From: Myxococcales bacterium
GTDB lineage: Bacteria; Myxococcota_A; Bradymonadia; REDH01
Direction: 5' to 3'
NCBI GenBank assembly: GCA_020633625.1
Contig: JACKDJ010000008.1
Location: 74,038-138,037, forward strand
DNA: 64,000 nt
Shown: piece after piece, positions 7,793 to 15,800 of the stretch
How the letters are laid out: every line of letters starts with the position of its first letter
How positions within the stretch are numbered: the stretch's first letter is position 1
Position numbers and translations under genes: made by a program
The notes under the pieces: generated by a model
What the model was told of the DNA's origin: nothing
What the model saw: only the letters and a program-made list of their open reading frames with translations
The model's database searches: none

Positions 7793-8482
7793 CTAGGCGG
7801 GGCGCGACAGCTCCGCGCGCATCTCGCGGATCGCCGTCGCGTAGTCTGGCGTGTTGAAGATTGCGTTGCCGGCGACGAACACATTGGCGCCCGCATCGGC
7901 GACGCGGCGGATATTGTCGCCCCGCACGCCGCCGTCGACCTCGATCGTGAGCGGCAGCCCTCGTCGGGTGGCCGTCTCGCGAAGCCGCTCGATCTTGCGC
8001 AGGCTGCTCTCGATGAAGCGCTGCCCCCCAAACCCGGGGTTCACGCTCATCACGAGCACCATGTCGACGTCCTCGAGCACGTAGTCGATCGCCGACTCGT
8101 GTGTGGCCGGGTTCAGCGACACGCCGCAGCGCGCCCCGGCGCCGCGGATCTGCTGCAGCGTCCGGTGCAGGTGCGTCGTCGCCTCGGCGTGCACTGTCAC
8201 GATGTCGGCCCCAGCCGCGACGAACGCCTCCACGTAACGCTCCGGCTCCACGATCATCAGGTGCACGTCGAGCGGTGCCTCGGTCGCCCGGTTCAGCGCC
8301 TCGGCCACCAGCGGCCCGATCGTGATGTTCGGCACGAAGCGCCCGTCCATCACGTCGACGTGGATCCAGTCGGCGCCCGCCGCGACGACCGCGGCGACCT
8401 CGTCGCCGAGCCGGGAGAAGTCGGCGCTCAAGACCGAGGGGGCGATCAGGTGCTGGCTCGGAGACGGCAGAGAGAGCGGCAT
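7793..8482 (-). CDS. rpe: ribulose-phosphate 3-epimerase
   Basis: A 229-residue TIM-barrel enzyme that interconverts ribulose 5-phosphate and xylulose 5-phosphate in the pentose phosphate and Calvin pathways. It has the N-terminal IAPSVLSADFSRLGDE, the metal-site HVDVMDGRFVPN, the conserved SVNPGFGGQRFI and the phosphate loop near the C-terminus (DGGVRGDNI and VAGNAIF). Length and motifs are standard. It starts 4 bases after the stop of rsmB, so the two are almost certainly in one transcript. Confidence 0.96.
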   Translation of the reverse strand: MPLSLPSPSQHLIAPSVLSADFSRLGDEVAAVVAAGADWIHVDVMDGRFVPNITIGPLVAEALNRATEAPLDVHLMIVEPERYVEAFVAAGADIVTVHAEATTHLHRTLQQIRGAGARCGVSLNPATHESAIDYVLEDVDMVLVMSVNPGFGGQRFIESSLRKIERLRETATRRGLPLTIEVDGGVRGDNIRRVADAGANVFVAGNAIFNTPDYATAIREMRAELSRPA

Positions 8483-8486
8483 CGAG

Positions 8487-9845
8487 TCACTCCGTGCGGC
8501 GAAGTCGGGCGATGAAGAACCCGTCGGTCGCGGCTAGGTGCGGCCATAGCGTCAGCGCGCCGCGTCCGTCAACGTGCGCGTCCCACCCGACCCCCGGTTC
8601 GGCCGTCCCGGCGTCTGGCGACGCGACGGACCAGCCTTCCGTCCCGACGGCGTCCAGCACCCCCCAAGTCTCCTCCGGCGTCCACGTGCAGACCGTGTAC
8701 ACGAGCCAGCCACCCGGCCGAACCAGCGGCATGATGGACCGCACGATTCGAGCCTGCACCGCTGCGAGCTCGCGCACGTCGTCCGCAGAGCGCCGCCAGC
8801 GCACCTCCGGGTGGCGCCCGAGCGTCCCCAGCGCGGTGCACGGCGCGTCGACGATCGCCGCGTCGAACGGAGCCGTGTCGCGAAGCTCGGCTGGCGCCGG
8901 CTCGTCGCCGACCCGCCAGACGCAAGGAACCGCGCGGGGCGTGTCCGCGAGCCCCGCCAGCTTCGCCTCGGCGACGTCGACGGCGACGAGCGTCGCGGAG
9001 GGGTAGCGATCCGCCAGAGCGCGGGTCTTGCCGCCGATGCCGGCGCAGACGTCCAGGAGCCGAGGCTCCGCTCCCAGCGACCGCGGCAACGCCAGCGCCA
9101 CCGCCTGCGCCCCGGCGTCCTGGATCGCGACGAGCCCGTCGCGGTGCGCTCGCGACGCCGCAACGTCGCCGCGGCAGACGAGCGCGCCCGGCACCCACGC
9201 GTGCGGGGTGACCTCGACGCCGTCGGACGCGAGCGCCGAGCTCGCGTCGGTGGCGCTGCCGCCGCGGACCCGGACGACCACCGGCGTCGGCGCGTTCAGG
9301 GCGGCCATCGCCTGCGCCGCCCCGTCGTCGCCGAGCTGTGCGAGGAGACGCTCCGCGATCCAGTCCGGCAGGCCGTGCGCGACCCCAAACGCGGCGGCGG
9401 CTGTCGCGCGTGTCGGCGGGGCAAAGATCACGCCGGCGTCGCGCTCAACCCGCCGCAGAACGCCGTTGAGGGCGCCAGACTGGCGGCCGAGCCCGTCGCG
9501 TCGCGCCGCGTCGACGACGGCGTTCACGATGGGTCCAGCCGGCCCGGTCGCGCTCCGCGTCGCGGCCCAAACACCAAGCCGAAGATACGCGCGGAGCGCG
9601 GGGTCCGTCGAGACCAGCCCTCGGTCCAGAGCCCGGTCGAGCGCGAGGTCGACGGCGCGCAGGTCGGCGAGTGTTCCATACACGCTTCGTGTGACCGCAG
9701 CCCGATCGCGTCCGTCGAGCTCTGCGCGGCCGAGCTCTGCCTGCAACACACGCTGACTGTAGCCGCCGTCGTCGGTGATTCGCGCGAGACACCGCGCCGC
9801 GACCTGCCAGGCCGTGGGCGCGCCTTCGCCGCGTCCCCGGGTCAT
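8487..9845 (-). CDS. rsmB: 16S rRNA m5C methyltransferase, RsmB type
   Basis: 452 residues. An N-terminal NusB-like RNA-binding domain (about 1-140) is followed by a SAM-dependent methyltransferase domain. The SAM motif is DVCAGIGGKTRALAD. The two catalytic-cysteine motifs are VDAPCTALGTLGRHPEVRWR and YTVCTWTPEE, diagnostic of the RsmB/NOL1/NOP2 family. By family it methylates C967 of 16S rRNA. The start at 9845 overlaps the stop of the homoserine-kinase-like gene (ATGA). Linkage with fmt and def is a classic bacterial arrangement (def-fmt-rsmB). Confidence 0.93.
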   Translation of the reverse strand: MTRGRGEGAPTAWQVAARCLARITDDGGYSQRVLQAELGRAELDGRDRAAVTRSVYGTLADLRAVDLALDRALDRGLVSTDPALRAYLRLGVWAATRSATGPAGPIVNAVVDAARRDGLGRQSGALNGVLRRVERDAGVIFAPPTRATAAAAFGVAHGLPDWIAERLLAQLGDDGAAQAMAALNAPTPVVVRVRGGSATDASSALASDGVEVTPHAWVPGALVCRGDVAASRAHRDGLVAIQDAGAQAVALALPRSLGAEPRLLDVCAGIGGKTRALADRYPSATLVAVDVAEAKLAGLADTPRAVPCVWRVGDEPAPAELRDTAPFDAAIVDAPCTALGTLGRHPEVRWRRSADDVRELAAVQARIVRSIMPLVRPGGWLVYTVCTWTPEETWGVLDAVGTEGWSVASPDAGTAEPGVGWDAHVDGRGALTLWPHLAATDGFFIARLRRTE

Positions 9846-10447
9846 CGCGTCTCCGCGTGGGGCGCGATCGCCGAGATTGTCATGGCGGCAGGCAGCGCGT
9901 GTGCCGCAAACGATGCCACGATCGCGGCGCCGACCTCGTCGGCGTGGGGGCCCAGGCTCAACGCCGCGACCGTCGGGCCGCCGTTCGCCAAACCAAACAA
10001 AAGCGCGCCCGCGCCCCTCGCCGCCGTCGCGGCCGGAAAGAACCCGGGCAGGCGCGGGCCGATCGCGGGACCGACCACCGCGTCGCCGTCACACCCGTGC
10101 AGCGCGCCCGCGTCGTGCGCCTGGAACGCGAGCGGAAGCGCCGACGAGAGCATCGCCTGGCGCACGTGCTTCATCACCGGGATCGTCCGGGGCAGCGCGT
10201 GCTTCGCGGCGTGGGCGTCCCACGCTAGCTCCGGGGTAACGACCACCACGCGAAGCTCGGGCCAGTCTCGCAGGGGCACTACCACCGGCGGATGATGCGA
10301 GGTCGCCCACCAAGCGCCGCCGCGGACCGCCGCGACGTAGTGAGGCCCGGCGTGCGCGGGTACGGTAGCGTGGGGCACCGGTTCGACGAGGCCAATCGCG
10401 AGCGCGCCGTAGCCGACGCCGATGTCGCCGACGACGCTGAGCGTCAC
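9842..10447 (-). CDS. homoserine-kinase-like protein lacking the ATP-binding core
   Basis: 201 residues, taken from a GTG at 10447 that overlaps the fmt stop as GTGA. The last 150 residues follow GHMP kinases of the ThrB type: a HYVAAVRGG segment, LRVVVVTPELAW, LPRTIPVMKHVRQA, and a glycine-rich third motif near the C-terminus (GALLFGLANGGPT). The first 25 residues (SVVGDIGVGYGALAIGL) look like ThrB motif 1. The segment between, which should hold the phosphate-binding motif PxxxGLGSSAA and about 85 residues, is missing. Typical ThrB has about 300 residues. Either this is a decayed kinase still in frame, or a protein with a new role kept inside the def-fmt-rsmB unit. Overlaps at both ends and the open frame argue for expression. 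Kinase activity is unlikely. Confidence 0.6.
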   Translation of the reverse strand: MTLSVVGDIGVGYGALAIGLVEPVPHATVPAHAGPHYVAAVRGGAWWATSHHPPVVVPLRDWPELRVVVVTPELAWDAHAAKHALPRTIPVMKHVRQAMLSSALPLAFQAHDAGALHGCDGDAVVGPAIGPRLPGFFPAATAARGAGALLFGLANGGPTVAALSLGPHADEVGAAIVASFAAHALPAAMTISAIAPHAETR

Positions 10448-11406
10448 GGGCCGCTCGTGACCGGCGCCCCGGCGGGGAGCGAGACCCCGCGCAGGCACTC
10501 CGTCGCCGCCATCTTCCGCTTGCCAGGGCGCTTGAGCTCGATCACCTCGATCACGCCGTCACCGCACGCGATGTGCAGTCCCGCGCCGGCGTCGGCGGCG
10601 ACGATGGTCCCCGCGGCGGCCCCGTCGCCTGGTAGCGCGCTGACGCGGGCACGGAGCAGCGTCATCGGCTCGTCCCCACAGCAGATCATCACGCCGGGCC
10701 AAGGGCTCATCCCGTTGATGACGGACGCAACCGCGGCCGCTGGCGCCTCGAAGTCCACGCGACGGTCGCCGGCGCCGAGCATCTTCGCGTAGGTGGTCCG
10801 CGTCTTCGGCTGCGGAGCTGGGACCACCGTGGTGTCGGCCACGGAGTCGAGGGTCTCGACCAGCAGCTTCGCACCGACGATGGCGAGGCGATCGTGGAGC
10901 TCGCCGGCGGTCTCCTCATCGCCGATCATCAGGGCGCCCATCGCATACACCGGACCGGTGTCGAGTCCGCGCTCCATGCGCATGATCGAGACGCCGGTCG
11001 TCGCGTCGCCCGCCGCGATCGCCCGATGAATCGGCGCTGCGCCGCGCCAACGCGGCAGCAGTGACGCGTGGACGTTCACGCACCCCATTCGGGGCAGGTC
11101 GAGCACCGCTTGCCGAAGGATCTGCCCGTACGCGGCGACGACGAACAGGTCGAAGCCGGCGCGCAGCGGCTCCCACGTCGCCTCGTCGCGCAGTGACTCC
11201 GGCTGGTACACGGGCAGCCCGAGCTCCGTGGCGGCGACCTTGACCGGGGGCGCCGTCAGCGCGTGCCCACGACCCGACGGGCGGTCCGGTTGCGTGACGA
11301 CCAGCGCGACGTCACAGCGGCCGTCGGCCGCGAGCGCCTGAAGCGACGGCACCGCGAAGTCCGGCGTGCCCATGAAGACGAGCCGGAGGCGGCGTCCCTC
11401 AGTCAT
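10444..11406 (-). CDS. fmt: methionyl-tRNA formyltransferase
   Basis: 320 residues from the ATG at 11406. It formylates initiator Met-tRNA using 10-formyltetrahydrofolate. Visible features are the N-terminal RLVFMGTPDFAVPSL, the catalytic-domain stretch VNVHASLLPRWRGAAPIHRAI (with the His and the SLLP motif), and GVSIMRMERGLDTGP. The C-terminal OB-like domain includes INGMSPWPG. The start overlaps the end of def by 8 bases. It is paired with def, the enzyme that removes the formyl group. Confidence 0.96.
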   Translation of the reverse strand: MTEGRRLRLVFMGTPDFAVPSLQALAADGRCDVALVVTQPDRPSGRGHALTAPPVKVAATELGLPVYQPESLRDEATWEPLRAGFDLFVVAAYGQILRQAVLDLPRMGCVNVHASLLPRWRGAAPIHRAIAAGDATTGVSIMRMERGLDTGPVYAMGALMIGDEETAGELHDRLAIVGAKLLVETLDSVADTTVVPAPQPKTRTTYAKMLGAGDRRVDFEAPAAAVASVINGMSPWPGVMICCGDEPMTLLRARVSALPGDGAAAGTIVAADAGAGLHIACGDGVIEVIELKRPGKRKMAATECLRGVSLPAGAPVTSGP

Positions 11407-11926
11407 CAATGCCGTCGGCGCGGCGCCGCGCCATGATCTTCGTGAACCGGTCCAGCGCCCGGCGACGAGCGAGCGGGCCGATCCGATCGATGAACAGCAC
11501 GCCGTCGAGGTGGTCGATCTCGTGCTGAAGCGCGACCGCCAGCAGGCCGTCGGCCTCGATCTCGTGCGCGGCGCCAGTGCGGTCCTGGTACGCGACCCGC
11601 ACGTGCCCCGGGCGCGTCACGCGCTCGTACAGCTCGGGGAACGACAGGCACCCCTCCTCCCAGACAATCTTCCCGTCGCCGTGGACTACCTGCGGGTTCA
11701 CGAGCTCGAGCAGCGCAGCCGGCTCGTCCTGGCCGGCGCAGTCGATGACGCAGACGCGCTTCAGCTCCGCGACCTGATTCGCCGCCAAGCCCACCCCTTC
11801 TGCCGCGTACATCGTCTCGGCCAGGTCATCGATGAACGTAGCGAGCGCCGCGTCGAACGCCACGACCGGCGCGGCAGGCGTCGTCAGGGCGGCGTGTGGG
11901 TACTTGACGATGTGGAGCAGGCTCAT
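11399..11926 (-). CDS. def: peptide deformylase
   Basis: 175 residues from the ATG at 11926. This start was chosen because GGAGG precedes it at normal distance and MSLLHIVKYP matches the family N-terminus; the frame also opens at 11944. All three metal-site motifs are present: GVGLAANQ (GxGLAAxQ), EGCLSFP with the metal-ligand Cys, and QHEIDHLDG (HExxH). It removes the N-formyl group from new proteins. The C-terminus (RFTKIMARRRADGIDD) is basic then acidic, as is usual. Confidence 0.96.
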   Translation of the reverse strand: MSLLHIVKYPHAALTTPAAPVVAFDAALATFIDDLAETMYAAEGVGLAANQVAELKRVCVIDCAGQDEPAALLELVNPQVVHGDGKIVWEEGCLSFPELYERVTRPGHVRVAYQDRTGAAHEIEADGLLAVALQHEIDHLDGVLFIDRIGPLARRRALDRFTKIMARRRADGIDD

Positions 11927-11971
11927 GGGTTCCTCCAGACGCACGCCCTATAGGCGATGCCCCCGCCGGTG

Positions 11972-12628
11972 TCACCCGGTGTGCCCCGATCCGAGCCGCC
12001 CCTCGGAGCGCGCGGCGAGGACGTCGCGCGCGTCGACGATCGCCGCGCGCAGCTCGACGAGCTCCGCGTGGACGAGATCGGCGACGGCGCCTGGCACCCG
12101 CCCGGGCGCGAGCCGATCGAGCAGCGCGTCGGCGGCCGCATGGATCGATCCTGTCGACCCACCCTCGCGTACTCCGAGCAGCGCCGCGTACGGCTCGAAG
12201 CGGGCGATCCGCAGGCGCTGGACGACCTCGGCGTGTGTGACTGGCCCTTCGAGATTGGCCAGCGCACCGCCATTGCCTGGCCCAATCACGGGCGGGCGGC
12301 GGGCGCCCGGCAACGCCGCATCGACAATCGCTACGTACGCGTGCGGGTCCGCGACCACAGTGACCGAGGTCTCCAGCTCTCGGACCAGCGGGCCGGCCAC
12401 GACGACGGCCAGCGACGGCGCGCGCCGCCGAGCCGAGGCCGCTCCCAGAGCCACCTCGTCTTCGCCACACCGCACGTCGAGCACGAGCCCGTGGGCGGGG
12501 CTCGTTCGGAGCCAGCCGAGCGCGTCGACCACGTCGTCAACGTGTCGGGCGTCGGCGCCTCGCTCCCGCAGCAGCGCGAGGAGCGGGGCCGCCCAGGCCG
12601 TGTCGGGGGTCGCGACGAAGACGATCAT
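11972..12628 (-). CDS. small receiver-like protein of unknown function
   Basis: 218 residues from the ATG at 12628 (MIVFVATPDTAW). The first 110 residues look like a degenerate response-regulator receiver: strand-helix alternation, DDVVDALGWLRTS, then VLDVRCGED where a phosphorylated Asp could sit. No conserved Lys loop is clear, so phosphorylation is uncertain. The second half is helical (HAEVVQRLRIARFEPYAALL and VHAELVELRAAIVDARDVL), with no known domain. It is the first gene of the minus-strand run and lies 45 bases upstream of def. The divergent large membrane protein gene begins 209 bases away. Confidence 0.55.
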   Translation of the reverse strand: MIVFVATPDTAWAAPLLALLRERGADARHVDDVVDALGWLRTSPAHGLVLDVRCGEDEVALGAASARRRAPSLAVVVAGPLVRELETSVTVVADPHAYVAIVDAALPGARRPPVIGPGNGGALANLEGPVTHAEVVQRLRIARFEPYAALLGVREGGSTGSIHAAADALLDRLAPGRVPGAVADLVHAELVELRAAIVDARDVLAARSEGRLGSGHTG

Positions 12629-12781
12629 GCGGCGATCAACACCGGATGGCGCGACGGCGCAAGGCCGGCACGAGTTCGAGCGCGACGCGCAGCACACAAC
12701 GGCGCGCTCGTGCGCGACGACTCGGTTCCCTCGCAACCTTGCGCAGGCGCCACCAGTCGGCGAAGACCGATCGGCGGGGTC

Positions 12782-12799
12782 GCTCGTTCTTCCACGAGC
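12782..12799. promoter_or_regulatory. short inverted repeat in a divergent intergenic region
   Basis: GCTCGT at 12782-12787 and ACGAGC at 12794-12799 are perfectly complementary with a 6-base loop. They lie 38 bases before the large membrane protein gene, in the 209-base gap shared with the receiver-like gene. It may be an operator or a leader hairpin. With only six pairs in GC-rich DNA, chance is possible. Confidence 0.25.
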
Positions 12800-12837
12800 A
12801 CGTCGCCTGTGCGCACGCCCTCACGCCGGTCGGAGCC

Positions 12838-15800
12838 ATGAACGCCCTAGCCCACCTCGGTCGCCCGCTCGCCTGCGTGATCCCGCGCGTCCTCGTCGCC
12901 GCGATGCTCGTGGCCGCGTTCGCCGCTCCGACGGCGGGGGCCGCGGCGCAGCCAGATGTCACCCTCGTGACTCCGTCTGGAGACGCGGCCGTCCCCGATG
13001 CCTTGCGCCCCTGGATCCCATGGGCGCTGCGCGACGTCGCCGACGCGCGCTGCCCGCATGTAGACGGCGAGACCGCGTGCCTGTGGCCCGGTGAGGTCTC
13101 CATCGCCGTCGACGGTCAGGTGGGCTCGTTCGCGATCGAGCTCGAAGCCGCCGCGGACCTATACCTCCCGCTCCCGGGCGACGCGCGCTCGTGGCCGGTC
13201 GACGTCGAGGTCGACGGCGTCGCCGCGCTGATGTCGCCGGCCGCGGGCACGCCGCGGGTCCGCGTCGCGCGCGGCGCGCACCGCGTCACCGGTCGCTTCG
13301 CGTGGCAGCGCGTGCCGGAGGCGCTCCCGCTCCCCGGCGCCTACGCGCTGGTCGCGCTGCGGCTCGACGGGACGCGGATCGAGCACGTGCGGCGCGAGCC
13401 GAGCGGCGCGATCTGGCTCAACGCGGCGCCGACCGACGAAGATGAGAACGACAGCCTCGCGGTCGACGTCTGGAGGCGCTTTCTCGATGGGGTCCCGATG
13501 GGCGTCGTCACCCGCGTTCGCCTGCGCGTTGGCGGGAACCCACGCGAGGTCGATCTCGGCGTTCCGCTCCCGGCGCCGTTCGAGGTCTGGCGCCTCGACT
13601 CGCCGCTCCCGGCGCGGCTCGACGAGGAAGGGCACCTGCGCGTGCAGCTCCGCGCGGGGGAGTGGGTGGTCGAGGTCTCTGGCGCGGCGCTCGAGAACGT
13701 CGCAGCGATCACCGCGACGCTTCCCCCCGAGCCCTGGCCGCGCGGCGAGACCTGGTCTTTCGTCGCCAACGACGGGCTCCGCTCCGTCCGCCTCACCGGC
13801 GCCTCGCCCGTGGACCCCGCACGCACCTCCCTCCCCGGGGAGTGGCGCGACGCGCCCGCGTTCGCGCTGAGCGACGGCGACGCGCTCGCGGTCACGGAGC
13901 TCCGGCGTGGCGAACCCTCGCCGCCTCCGCCGGCGCTGTCGCTCTCGCGAATGATGTGGCTCGACCGCGATGGGCGCTCGCTCATCGTCCAGGACAACCT
14001 GAGCGGATCGGCCTACGAGGGCGGCCGCATCAACGTTGCGGCCCCCGCCGACGTCGGCCGCATCGCCCTGGGGGGATCGGGCCAGGTCGTGACCACGTTC
14101 GACGAGGCGACGGGTGTCGAGCTTCGCAGCGGCCTCGTGTCGCTGTCGGCCGACCTGCGCTACGACGACGCCAGCGGGCAGGTACCGGCGGTCGGTTGGG
14201 ACCAGGACGTCCAGTCGCTGAGCGTCACCCTCCAGCTTCCGCCCGGATGGCGTCTCCTCGCCGCGACCGGGCCAGACGAGGCGGCCGGCGCGTGGATCGA
14301 CCGGTGGTCCCTCTACGACCTGTTCGTCCTCCTCGTCACCGTGGTCGTCGCCGCCCGCATGTTTGGTCCGCTCGCGGCCGTGGCCCTGCTTCTCGTCGTC
14401 GGGACCGCCTGGCATGAGCCCAGCGCCGTCCGAGGGCTGTGGCTGGGGGCGCTCGTCGCCACCGCGATCGCCCGCGCCGCGCCCGCCGGCCGGCTGCAGC
14501 GGTTCGCACGGCTCGCCCGCGTCCTCACCGCCGTCGCGCTCGCGCTCGCCGCCGCGACGTTTGCGTGGGTCGAGCTGCGCACAGGCCTCTTCCCGAGCCT
14601 CGAGGCCGGCGACCCCCGCTGGGGCGTCTCCGACGACTTGTCGAACCTCGCTACCAACGCAGCGCGCGACTCGGCAGACTACTACATGTACGAGCAGGCA
14701 GCGATGGCGCCGCCACCCGAGGCCACCCGGGCGTTCGAGGAGCTCGACGGGATCGCTGACCGCGGCGGATATGGCGGCGAAGTCGACCGTCGGAGCCTCA
14801 CGAACGCAATCGCCGGGAGCTGGGACACGCGGAACGTCCCCACCCCCGGCCGCACGCAGACCGCGCAGATCGACCCGAACGCCGTCGTTCAGACCGGGCA
14901 GGGCATCCCAAGCTGGAGCTGGAGGATCTACACGCTGAGCTGGGCCGGGCCGGTGACGAGCGGCGAGACGTTCCACCTGTGGCTCCTCCCGCCCGCGCTC
15001 GACCTACCGCTCTCGCTGTTTCGCTCGCTGGGCGCGCTCGCGCTCGCGCTGCTCTTCCTCGGCGGCTCGGGCGCCGTGAAGGACGCGCTGCGGCGCGTCC
15101 GCTCGGTGGGGACAGCCGCGGGTGCGGGGCTGCTGTTCGCCGCTGTGCTCGGCGCCGCGCCGCCTGACGTGTCCGCCTCCGAGCTGCCCACACCCGAGCA
15201 GCTCAACGAGCTTCGCGCCATGCTCCTGCGCCCTCCGCAGTGCGCGCCCGCGTGTGCCGAGACGCCGGCGATGGCGATCGCGGCGTCTCCACAGGGGCTG
15301 CGAGTCGACGCCGAGGTGCACGTCGAGGCGTCGACGGGGTGGCGGCTCCCGGGCCCCGACTCCGCGTGGATGCCGACCGAGGTCACCGTCGACGGGGCTC
15401 CGACGACCGCGCTGTTCCGCGACGCGTCCGGCTACCTCCTCGTTCGGCTCGAGCCCGGGCGGCACCGCGTCGCCGCGACGGGCCCGGCTGCGGCCTCGGT
15501 CGCCCTTCAGTTTGCGCCGCCCCCACGGACTCTGACCTGGTCGCTCGACGGCTGGACGCTCGACGGTTATCAGGCCAGCGAGCCGCCCCCGCCGTCCGTG
15601 ATCCTCCGGAGAGTTCGTGCGGCCGCCGCGACCGACGACGCCCCGGAGATCGGCGGGCCGTCCGGCGTCGCCCCGATGTTTGCCGTGACCCGCACGCTCG
15701 ATCTCGGGGTCCCGTGGATGACGCACACGAGCATCGCGCGCATCGGCAAGCTCGACGAGACCGCCGTCGTGCGCGTCCCACTCCTGGCCGGTGAGCGCGT

